64,000 nt of DNA, taken from the NCBI GenBank assembly GCA_947624305.1, contig CANQKC010000002.1, positions 62,001-126,000 of the forward strand, read 5' to 3'. Each line of letters starts with the position of its first letter. The stretch's first letter is position 1. Positions 16,319-23,595 of this stretch are shown here, one piece after another. The notes beneath the pieces are model-generated. The model searched no databases. It was given only the letters and a program-made list of their open reading frames with translations, and was not told the DNA's origin. The position numbers and the translations under genes were made by a program. Origin of the DNA: an uncultured Monoglobus sp. Lineage in GTDB: Bacteria; Bacillota; Clostridia; Monoglobales; Monoglobaceae.

Positions 16319-16498
16319 TTACTGACCGCCGTAAATGTCCTTCCAACTCGCTTTGGTTTTCATTTCAACGTATGTACCGCCTTTACCTTCTATGTGATCC
16401 ATCAATGAACCCGGGGTATCGCTCGTGGTTATTACATCAACGCACTCAAATTCGGTGATCCTAACTTCGGGCGCACTATATTTTTTAAAATTTCTCAT
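16319..16498 (-). CDS. small peptide of 59 residues, unknown function
   Basis: The peptide begins MRNFKKYSAPEVRITEFE and continues with VDVITTSDTPG. It ends in a Gly/Lys-rich tail without a signal peptide or membrane helix. Short clostridial peptides with a K-x-Y-x-x-P-E-[IV] start and a following [DE]V[IL]TTS segment exist; some resemble leader-core peptides, but I cannot assign it to a named family. AAAGGAG lies about 11 nt before the ATG at 16498. A TTG nine bases further up overlaps the ribosome site and is less likely. It starts 28 bp after the stop of the AT-rich secreted-protein gene and is probably in the same transcript. Modification enzymes are not encoded nearby. Confidence 0.6.
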   Translation of the reverse strand: MRNFKKYSAPEVRITEFECVDVITTSDTPGSLMDHIEGKGGTYVEMKTKASWKDIYGGQ

Positions 16499-16526
16499 AT
16501 TTATCTTGTCTCCTTTCAATAAAGAA

Positions 16527-18359
16527 TTATTTATTTAAATCCATATCTGTAATGTGATATTCATCTCCCCACTCTACTTGACCGGGAATGCTGTCTGAAT
16601 AATAAACATCACCGTCAATTACCACAAAGGCCATCGCGTAATACTTACCTGTTCCTTTCTCACTATCTATGTCTATCAGGTCAGCGTAAAGACCTTGACC
16701 TGTTATTTCACCCTCTTCAGACAAAACCGCATTTTCTACAGCACCTTTGTCATTTACAAAGTAAAATCCGTATTTCTCAACTGTTTCACTGCCGACATAC
16801 TGCTGCAGGAAGCGAATTACGCCTTTTTTAGCTGACTCGGCATCATTATACCAACCCGAATCGCTCTTTCCTTCTCCAAAATTCTTTGTTGTATCGGGTA
16901 CTATTACCTGAATTTGGGAAATCGAACAACCACCGCTCGATGAAATATAAACAATATCGTTATCCTTAACAGCAGTATATGACATAATGCCATGCGCGGG
17001 TGATTTATCCAAATCCACAGTTTTTGCCAAATCTCCTTCATAGCCCTGAGTTGAAGATATTGTTCCATGTCGCGGACTGCTTCCTGTCGAGGTTATCATT
17101 GTTTTTATGATAGTACCTTTATTGAGTTTAACTGCAAACAAAAATTTGTCTTGTTCTATTGATATTCCCTGACCATCATTTATTGTTTCATCAATATCAT
17201 AACTCGTTTTGTTACTGTAAGCATTTCCATTATTTGAATCATTGCCAACAGCTGCTACATGGTTATTAAAATATATCTTATTTTTTTGATATGGTTCAAA
17301 TCCGGATTTTTCTCCTTCGGTATTAAGTGCTTCGTCAAGCAAATCATATATTTCACTCTCTGTCGGTGCTACCAGTTTTTCAACACCGCCTTCTTCACCT
17401 TTAACACGCGGCGATTTATGTAGCGTAATATCGCAAGTTGCCGATTTACTCGAATCTTGAACCGATGTTGCTGTAACTGAAGCAGTTCCGTTTTCGCTTG
17501 TCGCCGTTATTGTAATATTATTACCATCTTCTTGACAAGTAATATCACCTGTATGTGACCAATTAACCGAAGTATTTTCTAATTCTTCGGGCAAAGTAAC
17601 ATCGGCCGTCAAAGTTAAAGATTCTCCCAAATATGCATCAGCGGTTTTAGCCTCTTGAGATCCATTTTTAATTTTAACAGAAACTTCACTAGGACCTTGG
17701 GGCGCGGGAGACGTCCAATCAAATTCTATCATACAAATATAAGCGTCCGTTTTAGTATCAGCTCCGAGATAAATCGGATCGGTTCCATATGAATAAAACT
17801 TATATTCATTATAGGAGTTATTATCATCATTCACGGATGTTGATGTTCCTGTTATATAACTGTTGCTTTTATTTTTATGATATACTTCAAAATTTCTGTA
17901 TGTCAAATAACCACCCGAGGCTGCGCTTGCCTTATCGCTGCCATAATATCCATAAACAGTTATCCAACAAGCTTTTGACGGTTTAAACGCTAAAATTTTA
18001 TCTGTGTTGCTAATATCGTTATTTGCCTTGTTTTTAATATCATATGTATTAGTAAAATCATGATTATTACCATCAATTTTAAGGGTTCTCTTATTCGTGC
18101 TTAAATTGCTTCCCTTGTTGTTGTTGCCAACTAAAAAATGTTTTTGATCTGATAAAGAATTGGCGGTTGTACTATTAGCAAAAGTCTCCTGTGTTGCGCC
18201 ATCATAGCTCGATGCGCCAAAAACGATTTTTGTAATGGTATCAGGAACTGCCGTTAAATCTGTAACCGATGCCGCGCTTGCGGTCAGTGGTACCGCGATT
18301 AACATTGTTGCCGTTACTGCCACTGCCAGCAACAGCGATAAAATTCTTCTTTTCCTCAT
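16527..18359 (-). CDS. secreted protein with Ig-like domain, unknown function
   Basis: 610 residues. An N-terminal signal peptide (MRKRRILSLLLAVAVTATML ... ASA) is cut near residue 30. Residues about 40-215 form a beta-rich, Asn/Ser/Thr-rich module resembling carbohydrate-binding jelly rolls (ILAFKPSKACWITVYGYYGSD). About 225-320 is a bacterial Ig-like domain (VSVKIKNGSQEAKTADAYLGESLTLTADV). A second beta-rich module follows (FLFAVKLNKGTIIKTMI ... DNDIVYISSSGGCSISQIQV). There is no SLH, LPXTG or catalytic motif I can recognise. The gene is clearly more AT-rich than its neighbours and sits between repeat blocks, which suggests acquisition by transfer. AAAGGGAATTAAA before the ATG supports the start. 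Confidence 0.8.
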   Translation of the reverse strand: MRKRRILSLLLAVAVTATMLIAVPLTASAASVTDLTAVPDTITKIVFGASSYDGATQETFANSTTANSLSDQKHFLVGNNNKGSNLSTNKRTLKIDGNNHDFTNTYDIKNKANNDISNTDKILAFKPSKACWITVYGYYGSDKASAASGGYLTYRNFEVYHKNKSNSYITGTSTSVNDDNNSYNEYKFYSYGTDPIYLGADTKTDAYICMIEFDWTSPAPQGPSEVSVKIKNGSQEAKTADAYLGESLTLTADVTLPEELENTSVNWSHTGDITCQEDGNNITITATSENGTASVTATSVQDSSKSATCDITLHKSPRVKGEEGGVEKLVAPTESEIYDLLDEALNTEGEKSGFEPYQKNKIYFNNHVAAVGNDSNNGNAYSNKTSYDIDETINDGQGISIEQDKFLFAVKLNKGTIIKTMITSTGSSPRHGTISSTQGYEGDLAKTVDLDKSPAHGIMSYTAVKDNDIVYISSSGGCSISQIQVIVPDTTKNFGEGKSDSGWYNDAESAKKGVIRFLQQYVGSETVEKYGFYFVNDKGAVENAVLSEEGEITGQGLYADLIDIDSEKGTGKYYAMAFVVIDGDVYYSDSIPGQVEWGDEYHITDMDLNK

Positions 18360-18830
18360 TTTAATTCCCTTTCTTTCTTTAAGATTTTTTTATATTAATT
18401 TATTTTTTTCGTTTTATTCGCCTCCCCCTCGGGGGAGGTGGCGCCGAAGGCGACGGAGAGGGGTGCTTGTTGGTTTGTTTCCCCTCTCAGCCAACATAGT
18501 TATTAGTGATTAGCAAATAGGGATTAGGGTTCCCCTCTCAGTCTTTCCGCCTTACGGCGGAAATCCAGCTCCCCCCAAGGGGAGCCTTTAGGGACGTCGA
18601 GGCGCCATACCGACAATCGTTAATGATTTGTGGCTTCGTTTATTCGTGGAAACGGAATAAGGTAGTGCCACGAACCCGCTCCGCGGCTCCGGCCGCAGCC
18701 GTCCCCTACGAATTTGGGCGAGCCAAAATAATAGCAAAAAAGCATAGGGGCGCGGTGGTCCCTATGCCGTTTTATCTTTATTTTCGGGCGCGATCAAGCA
18801 GCGGATAGAGTTATCCGCTTTTTTGGAAAC
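18360..18830. repeat. mosaic intergenic repeat block B
   Basis: No gene is seen. It contains CTCCCCCTCGGGGGAGG (18421-18437), a four-unit heptad array (18500-18528), CCGCC/GGCGG hairpins, the GATTTGTGG...GGAAACGGAATA module (18629-18660) followed by CCGCTCCGCGGCTCCGGCC, and a terminator-like hairpin at 18800-18824. A 61-codon plus-strand frame at 18623 is only repeat sequence. Confidence 0.65.
18800..18824 (+). terminator. intrinsic terminator-like hairpin
   Basis: AGCGGATA (18800-18807), loop GAGT, TATCCGCT (18812-18819), then T5. It faces the plus strand but no plus-strand gene lies upstream, so it may end an RNA read from repeat block B. Confidence 0.6.
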
Positions 18831-18832
18831 AC

Positions 18833-18913
18833 TTAAAAATGTACCCCCCCCCGGCCATAAACGGAGAGACGTGTGTAATGTGTATAACTTTCGTAATTTT
18901 GCCGATTTTTCAT
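18833..18913 (-). CDS. candidate short ORF, 26 codons
   Basis: Minus-strand ATG at 18913 is preceded by GAAGG 8 nt upstream. The frame reads MKNRQNYESYTHYTRLSV and ends YGRGGVHF before TAA; the GGGGG codons come from a run of nine C on the plus strand. It lies downstream of a near-perfect promoter and a hairpin with a T7 tail (18945-19054). It may be a real small protein behind an attenuator or simply chance. No homology can be claimed. Confidence 0.3.
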   Translation of the reverse strand: MKNRQNYESYTHYTRLSVYGRGGVHF

Positions 18914-18944
18914 TTTAAATACCTTCTCTGCATCAAAATAAAAA

Positions 18945-19019
18945 AAGTACCAAAACAGCTTATCCTCTCCTTGAAGAAGATAAGTATTCTGATACGATAA
19001 CTAATCAACATTTTCAACC
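18945..19019 (-). ncRNA. candidate small RNA or attenuated leader
   Basis: A near-consensus minus-strand promoter ends at about 19026. The transcript would start near 19019 and run through a hairpin: an outer stem GTATC/GGTAC and an inner 10-bp stem CTTATCTTCT/GGAGAGGATAAG with a small loop. A T7 tract follows directly at about 18945-18951. Promoter and terminator 75 nt apart without a gene between define a small RNA or an attenuator of the short ORF at 18833-18913. Confidence 0.5.
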
Positions 19020-19025
19020 ACTGTT

Positions 19026-19054
19026 ATTTTAACATATGTATAAATGTTTGTCAA
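19026..19054 (-). promoter_or_regulatory. strong promoter of the small RNA/short ORF unit
   Basis: Minus strand: perfect -35 TTGACA (19049-19054), 17-bp spacer, -10 TAAAAT (19026-19031) with an extended TGT just upstream. It is one of the best promoters in the window, yet no ordinary gene follows it. Confidence 0.75.
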
Positions 19055-19117
19055 CGGTTTTTGTAAAATTATTTAATTTTTATCAATTTTGGTAAATTAC
19101 GAACATTCGCGGGCCAA

Positions 19118-19357
19118 CGTAGTGGTTAGGGATTAGCGAATAGAACACCTCTTCTTACGGCTCCCTCCGGGAGGGAGCTGTCTGCGAAGCAGACTGAGGG
19201 AGATCGGCGCGCTTACTCCTTCCACCGCTGTCGCGGTCCCCCTCCCTCAAAGAGGGAGGCGTTTTCCAGCTCCCCCTCCTAAAGGAAGGGGAGCCTGACG
19301 GGCGGGCGGATAATATCCGCCCCTACGAATGGGTGAACCTTTCATAGGGGCGGTGCG
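19118..19357. repeat. mosaic intergenic repeat block C
   Basis: A three-unit heptad array (19121-19143) is followed by the palindromic CTCCCTCCGGGAGGGAG module, GATCGGCGCGCTTACTCCTT shared with block A, CCCTCCCTC...GAGGGAGG and a CCGCCCCTACG...CATAGGGGCGG hairpin. No gene is seen. Confidence 0.7.
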
Positions 19358-19397
19358 TTCTTTTTATTTTTTCATGCGCTGAACCGTTTTCGGCTGT

Positions 19398-19901
19398 TTA
19401 GAACCAGGTGTATTTTCCGACGATCAAGTCTATTCCCGCGATTATGAAGTATATCGCGAGCAGGATGCCGATGCCCATTGCCAAAACAAAGGGATGAACA
19501 AACGAGTAAACACCGACGATCACGTCAAGTATGCCGAGGAATATGCCCCAGCCGTAAGAGCTGACGCCCGCGTCTTTTGCCTTAAACGACGCCACGATAG
19601 CCAGCACACCCTTTATCACGAACCAGAAGGCCATTGTGATAAGCAGGGCGGTGCCCGCAAAGTTCCTCATGCCGGGAACGAACAGGATAACCAGGGCCAG
19701 GATAAGCGTGATTATGCTGTATACAAAAATGAAGCCGAAGCGTTTGTTGGCAATTCCCGCAATAACTCCGTATATGCCCCACACAAGCAGCATGATAACG
19801 AGGAAATATCCCGCGCCCACAAAGGTGAGAAGCGGAGTGCCGAAGCAGGAAATTCCGCCGATTATCAGCAGAATACCGAGAATAATTTGAAGTGCTCTCA
19901 T
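19398..19901 (-). CDS. DUF308 (HdeD-like) membrane protein
   Basis: 167 residues made almost wholly of membrane helices (about six), beginning MRALQIILGILLIIGGISCF and with internal repeats of the type GILL-IIxGI. The pattern matches the DUF308 family, to which the acid-resistance protein HdeD of Escherichia coli belongs; the Firmicutes members have no proven role. CGGAGGT lies 8 nt before the ATG. A perfect consensus promoter about 50 nt upstream implies strong, probably constitutive expression. It is monocistronic, and repeat block C lies downstream. Confidence 0.88.
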   Translation of the reverse strand: MRALQIILGILLIIGGISCFGTPLLTFVGAGYFLVIMLLVWGIYGVIAGIANKRFGFIFVYSIITLILALVILFVPGMRNFAGTALLITMAFWFVIKGVLAIVASFKAKDAGVSSYGWGIFLGILDVIVGVYSFVHPFVLAMGIGILLAIYFIIAGIDLIVGKYTWF

Positions 19902-19955
19902 AAAATTTACCTCCGTTTACTAATTTTTTATTTTTTGTATAAATTTTGTATTTAT

Positions 19956-19984
19956 ATTATAATATTTTTTTACATAATTGTCAA
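19956..19984 (-). promoter_or_regulatory. perfect consensus promoter of the DUF308 gene
   Basis: Minus strand: TTGACA (19979-19984), 17-bp spacer, TATAAT (19956-19961): both hexamers and the spacing are consensus. Confidence 0.85.
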
Positions 19985-20034
19985 GCGGCAAAGCGGGTTT
20001 GCGGCAAATTAACCGTTTTTGCGCATATTTTTTA

Positions 20035-20063
20035 TTTACTTTGAAGTGTTTTGATGATATAAT
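20035..20063 (+). promoter_or_regulatory. promoter of the zinc-ribbon membrane protein gene
   Basis: Weak TTTACT (20035-20040), 17-bp spacer, perfect TATAAT (20058-20063) with extended TGA before it. Confidence 0.55.
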
Positions 20064-20131
20064 AACATTGAAAAGGCGGGTATCGCCGCCGAACTGTGAC
20101 ACGCAGCCGCGAAAACGAAGGAGCTGATAAT

Positions 20132-20506
20132 ATGTACGAAAAATACAGAAGATTTATGGAGGGGCGGTACGGCTTTGACAAGCTGGGCGGAGCCCTGATC
20201 ATAACCGGCCTCGCGGTGTCGGTCCTTGGCCGCATACTGTGGCTCGTGTGGCTCAGCCGTCTTTCGATTGTGTTCTATATCCTGTTCGCGCTGCGGTTCC
20301 TGTCGCGCAGGGAATACGCCCGCTCGCGCGAGAACCGTGTTTTTATAAACTTTTGGAGCAACACGAAGGATTTCTTCACGCGCGACCGAGAGAATTACAA
20401 ATACTACACCTGCCCGGTGTGCGGGACCAAATTCAGAGTTCCGAAAAACAGCGCCAAGGGCTATTCGACAAGGCCCATGTGCCCCAAATGCAGAAATGAG
20501 TTTTAA
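20132..20506 (+). CDS. small membrane protein with C-terminal zinc ribbon
   Basis: About 124 residues. A basic N-terminus (MYEKYRRFMEGRYGFDKL) precedes two hydrophobic segments (ALIITGLAVSVLGRILW and LSIVFYILFALRFL). A charged region follows, and the C-terminus has CPVCGTKFRVPKNSAKG and CPKC, a zinc-ribbon arrangement. The topology places the ribbon in the cytoplasm. AAGGAG 8 nt before the ATG at 20132 defines the start; the frame opening at 20096 has none. Many Clostridia carry an uncharacterised protein of this form; I know no function. It converges with the WalJ-type gene, with a hairpin between them. Confidence 0.8.
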   Translation: MYEKYRRFMEGRYGFDKLGGALIITGLAVSVLGRILWLVWLSRLSIVFYILFALRFLSRREYARSRENRVFINFWSNTKDFFTRDRENYKYYTCPVCGTKFRVPKNSAKGYSTRPMCPKCRNEF

Positions 20507-20513
20507 AATAATC

Positions 20514-20535
20514 AATGCCGGCTCCCGCCGGCATT
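20514..20535. terminator. bidirectional hairpin between convergent genes
   Basis: AATGCCGGC and GCCGGCATT form a perfect 9-bp stem with a TCCC loop; the flanks are AT-rich but without a long T run. Confidence 0.6.
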
Positions 20536-20547
20536 TAATATTCGATT

Positions 20548-21309
20548 TTATGTCGCGACAGAGAGTTTTAGATCGCGCCCCGTTGTTATGCCGGCGCGGC
20601 TCAGCGCCGCTTTGACGGTTTCAAACGCCAGGGCGGGATAGTTGTTCTCCTCGCTCAGGTGGCCGAGGATTATGTTCTCGGTTCCCATTTTCACAAGCAG
20701 CTCCGCGCCCTTTCCCGCGTCGTCGTTGGAAAGGTGGCCGAGCCTGCCGCGTATCCTCTGCTTGAGCGGATACGGATACGAGCCGACCTCGAGCATGCTT
20801 ATGTCGTGGTTCGACTCAAGCAGCACCGTTTTGCAGCCCGCCACGGCGCGCATGACCTCTTCGGTCAATATGCCCATGTCGGTCGCGACAGCCCCGCACT
20901 CGTTTCCGTCGTCAAATCTGTAGCCCACCGGACACGCCGCGTCATGCGGGATGCGGAACGGTCTGATCCCTATATCGCCGATCGAAAACGGCTCGGCGCC
21001 CTCGAAAATCTTTATATTCTCATCGTTCAGGCGGCCCAGATCGTTGGTCATGATCGCCGCCCAGGTGGCGGAGTTGGCGTAAACCGGGATCCCGTAGCGC
21101 CGCATCATCACGCCTATTCCCTTGATATGGTCGGAATGCTCGTGGGTCACCACGATCGCGTCAAGCTCTTCGGGAGCCGCTCCGACGCGTGCCATGGCGT
21201 CTTTTACCGCCTTGCCGCTTATTCCGCAGTCAACAAGAATTTTTGTGCGCCCGGCGCAGACCAGACACGAGTTGCCCTTGCTTCCGCTCTTTAACGAGTA
21301 TAATTCCAT
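20548..21309 (-). CDS. MBL-fold metallo-hydrolase, WalJ/YycJ family
   Basis: 253 residues. It opens MELYSLKSGSKGNSCLVCAG and has the zinc site THEHSDHIKG near residue 55, later HDAACPVGYRF, LLESNHD and ILGHLSEENN, all typical of the YycJ (WalJ) branch of metallo-beta-lactamase-fold hydrolases. In Bacillus and relatives the gene belongs to the walRK operon and affects cell-wall/replication coordination; it may act on DNA 5' ends. Here it follows murA by 19 bp and is co-transcribed with it. GGAAGG before the ATG is the ribosome site. Because WalR-like boxes occur in this window, its presence is consistent with a wal-type system, though no walR gene is visible. Confidence 0.9.
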   Translation of the reverse strand: MELYSLKSGSKGNSCLVCAGRTKILVDCGISGKAVKDAMARVGAAPEELDAIVVTHEHSDHIKGIGVMMRRYGIPVYANSATWAAIMTNDLGRLNDENIKIFEGAEPFSIGDIGIRPFRIPHDAACPVGYRFDDGNECGAVATDMGILTEEVMRAVAGCKTVLLESNHDISMLEVGSYPYPLKQRIRGRLGHLSNDDAGKGAELLVKMGTENIILGHLSEENNYPALAFETVKAALSRAGITTGRDLKLSVAT

Positions 21310-21328
21310 AATTTCCGCCTTCCGACCG

Positions 21329-22636
21329 TTATTTGGCCGCTTTTAAAACCTCGGGCATGGGATTGACGCATCTGCGCGTGATCTGCGCGCCGAGCGATTT
21401 AAGCTTCTTTTCAAAATCCTCATAGCCCCTGTCTATGTATTTCAAATTATAAATCTCGGTAACTCCCCTCGCCATCAGCGCGGCAATCACCATGGCCGCG
21501 CCCGCGCGGAGATCCTTCGCGCAGACCGGAGCGCCCGTCAGAGGCGTTCCGCCCTCTACTATCGCCATGTCGCCGCCCTCGACGGTTATTGAGGCGCCCA
21601 TTCGGTTAAGCTCGCCGACATATTGCAGCCGGTTCTCCCAAACGTTTTCGGTCATTGTGCTGTTTCCTTTGGCCTTGGTCAGCAGCACAAGCATCTGCGG
21701 CTGAAGATCGGTCGGGAAACCCGGATAGGGCTGGGTCTTGACGTTGCAGCGCCTGAGCTCGGGCTTGTCAACATAGACCCTTATCGCCTCGTCGTATTCA
21801 TCGATGCCCACGCCCATTTCCTCAAGTTTGGCGCTTAAGGACTCCATGTGCTTCGGGATTATATTGTTCACAACAACGTCGCCGCCCGTCGCGGCTGCCG
21901 CGATCATAAACGTGCCCGCCTCGATCTGGTCGGGTATCACGCTGAACATGCCGCCGTGCAGCTCCTTCACGCCTCTTATCTTTATAACGTCGGTGCCCGC
22001 GCCGCGAATGTTGGCGCCCATCGAGTTCAAGAAATTCGCCACGTCGACCACATGTGGCTCCTTTGCCGCGCTGTCGATAACGGTCATGCCGTCGGCCAGG
22101 ACAGCCGCCAGCATAACGTCGATCGTCGCGCCGACCGACACCACGTCCATGTAAACCGTGTCGCCCGTGAGCCTGTCCGCCCGTATGTTAACGACGCCGT
22201 ACTCAATATCGCTCTCGGCGCCCAGCGCCTTAAAGCCCTTCAGGTGCAGGTCTATCGGACGCACGCCGAAGTCGCAGCCGCCCGGAAGATCAACGCTGGC
22301 GCGGCCCAGTCTGCCGAGCAGCGCGCCCATGAAATAGGACGACGCGCGGATTTTGCGCACCGCCGCGCCCGTGGCGACATGGGTCTTGATGTTTGTGCAG
22401 TCGACCTCAACAACATCATCGCCGACGAAGCCCGCCTCGCAGCCGAGGCTTTTTATTATGCCGATAAGGTCATAGATATCGCTGACTCGCGGCACGTTCT
22501 CGATCACGCACTTCCCCTTGACAAGAATTGACGCAACCAAAACAGCAACGGCGGAATTCTTCGCGCCGCTGATCTTTACCTCGCCGTGCAGAGGCACGCC
22601 GCCCAGTATAACCATTTTTTCGTCATTTGTATTCAT
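21329..22636 (-). CDS. murA: UDP-N-acetylglucosamine 1-carboxyvinyltransferase
   Basis: 435 residues, full length for the family. It catalyses the first committed step of peptidoglycan synthesis, transfer of enolpyruvate from PEP to UDP-GlcNAc, in the cytoplasm. Visible hallmarks are the N-terminal GGVPLHGEVKISGAKNSA (substrate Lys-Asn), the loop PGGCDFGVRPIDLHLKGF with the catalytic, fosfomycin-target Cys121, and PGFPTDLQPQ with the catalytic Asp region. The start at 22636 is preceded by GGGGG and a promoter. Many Clostridia carry two copies (murA and murZ); which paralogue this is cannot be told. The WalJ-type gene follows in the same operon. A second promoter with WalR-like boxes lies about 180 bp upstream. 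Confidence 0.96.
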   Translation of the reverse strand: MNTNDEKMVILGGVPLHGEVKISGAKNSAVAVLVASILVKGKCVIENVPRVSDIYDLIGIIKSLGCEAGFVGDDVVEVDCTNIKTHVATGAAVRKIRASSYFMGALLGRLGRASVDLPGGCDFGVRPIDLHLKGFKALGAESDIEYGVVNIRADRLTGDTVYMDVVSVGATIDVMLAAVLADGMTVIDSAAKEPHVVDVANFLNSMGANIRGAGTDVIKIRGVKELHGGMFSVIPDQIEAGTFMIAAAATGGDVVVNNIIPKHMESLSAKLEEMGVGIDEYDEAIRVYVDKPELRRCNVKTQPYPGFPTDLQPQMLVLLTKAKGNSTMTENVWENRLQYVGELNRMGASITVEGGDMAIVEGGTPLTGAPVCAKDLRAGAAMVIAALMARGVTEIYNLKYIDRGYEDFEKKLKSLGAQITRRCVNPMPEVLKAAK

Positions 22637-22677
22637 CTAAATGCCCCCAAATACTTGCATTTATTCCGCATATCACT

Positions 22678-22705
22678 ATTATAGCACAAAAAAAGCATTT
22701 GACAA
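22678..22705 (-). promoter_or_regulatory. proximal murA promoter
   Basis: Minus strand: TTGTCA (22700-22705), 16-bp spacer, perfect TATAAT (22678-22683) with extended TGC. Confidence 0.65.
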
Positions 22706-22811
22706 GGTTATTTCATCTTTTTTAAAGATTTTGCCAAAACTTTTTTCCAAACCCCTGTATTTTAATGTTGTTTTCCACAAAAACGCAATTTTCGATTATT
22801 GCCTATTATCT

Positions 22812-22844
22812 ATTATAGCACACAACTGTTACAAAACGATAACA
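22812..22844 (-). promoter_or_regulatory. WalR-like box with adjacent -10 element
   Basis: On the minus strand TGTTAT-N5-TGTAAC (22844 to 22828) fits the WalR consensus TGTWAH-N5-TGTWAH exactly. It lies 10 bp upstream of a TATAAT (22812-22817), in the position of a weak -35, as expected for an OmpR-family activator site facing murA. Confidence 0.45.
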
Positions 22845-22918
22845 GCGCGATTAAAAGAAAAATAATTAACGCGGGATTTTTGGCGCGGTTCGGGATTTTC
22901 CTCCGCGCATCCCGAGAT

Positions 22919-22947
22919 TTCACCAAATTTCCGCAAATTTATATAAT
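22919..22947 (+). promoter_or_regulatory. promoter of the amidase gene
   Basis: TTCACC (22919-22924), 17-bp spacer, TATAAT (22942-22947), about 48 nt before the start codon. Confidence 0.45.
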
Positions 22948-22994
22948 ATATTAGGCATGTTATTTGCCGAATTTTAATATGAAAGGTGAATTTT

Positions 22995-23558
22995 ATGGCA
23001 GTAAAAATATTTATTGACGCCGGACACGGCGGCCCCAACCCCGGCGCGGTGGGCAACGGGCTTATCGAGGAGGATATCAACCTTTCGGTTGCCTCGCAGC
23101 TCGCCGACGACCTCAGAGCTATGGGCTATGACGTGCGCGAATACCGCACGACGCCCGACGAGAACGTTATTTCTCCGGTCGCGGCGGATCTGCGCAAGCG
23201 CGCGGCGGAGGCCAACGCGTGGGGCGCGGACTATTTTATCAGCATACACACGAACAGCTCGACAAATCCCGCGGCCAACGGGTTTGAAACATACGTTTAC
23301 CGGCTAGGCTCAACGTCGGCGAGACTGGCGCAGTCGATACAAAACGCGGTCATTGCCGCTCTCGGCATGAAGGACAACGGCGTAAGACAGGCGAATTTCT
23401 CGGTACTGCGCAACACGACGATGCCCGCCGTGTTGGTGGAGCTGGGGTACCTCTCAAACCCCACCGAGGCGCTTAATCTGAACAGCCCGGCGTGGCAGGC
23501 CAAGATCGCCGCGGCCATAGCCGAGGGCATAAACAATTTTGTCAGCTCGGGCTCTTAA
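22995..23558 (+). CDS. N-acetylmuramoyl-L-alanine amidase (Amidase_3)
   Basis: 187 residues, a single catalytic domain. Zinc ligands are visible in IFIDAGHGGPNPGAVG (His and the following Glu in LIEEDINL) and ISIHTNSS; the catalytic Glu is in PAVLVELGYLSNP. It cleaves the bond between MurNAc and the stem peptide. There is no signal peptide and no binding module, as in some sporulation or mother-cell-lysis amidases (CwlC-type) and phage-like lysins, so it may act on lysis of the producing cell or leave by another route. GAAAGGTG 7 nt before the ATG at 22995 sets the start. It is divergent from murA and ends at a bidirectional terminator. Confidence 0.92.
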   Translation: MAVKIFIDAGHGGPNPGAVGNGLIEEDINLSVASQLADDLRAMGYDVREYRTTPDENVISPVAADLRKRAAEANAWGADYFISIHTNSSTNPAANGFETYVYRLGSTSARLAQSIQNAVIAALGMKDNGVRQANFSVLRNTTMPAVLVELGYLSNPTEALNLNSPAWQAKIAAAIAEGINNFVSSGS

Positions 23559-23565
23559 ATCAAAA

Positions 23566-23595
23566 GGCTCCCCAGTTTCGGGGAGCCGAATTTTT
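23566..23595. terminator. bidirectional terminator between amidase and glycosidase genes
   Basis: GGCTCCCC and GGGGAGCC form an 8-bp perfect stem with a 6-nt loop. T-rich tails lie on both strands, so it serves both convergent genes. Confidence 0.8.

Larger units (their letters stand above)
22637..22994. promoter_or_regulatory. divergent murA/amidase control region
   Basis: This 358-bp gap holds two minus-strand promoters toward murA (-10 elements at 22678-22683 and 22812-22817), a WalR-like repeat (22828-22844), an inverted repeat TCGGGAT/ATCCCGA in the middle and a plus-strand promoter toward the amidase gene. No gene is seen. Confidence 0.6.
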
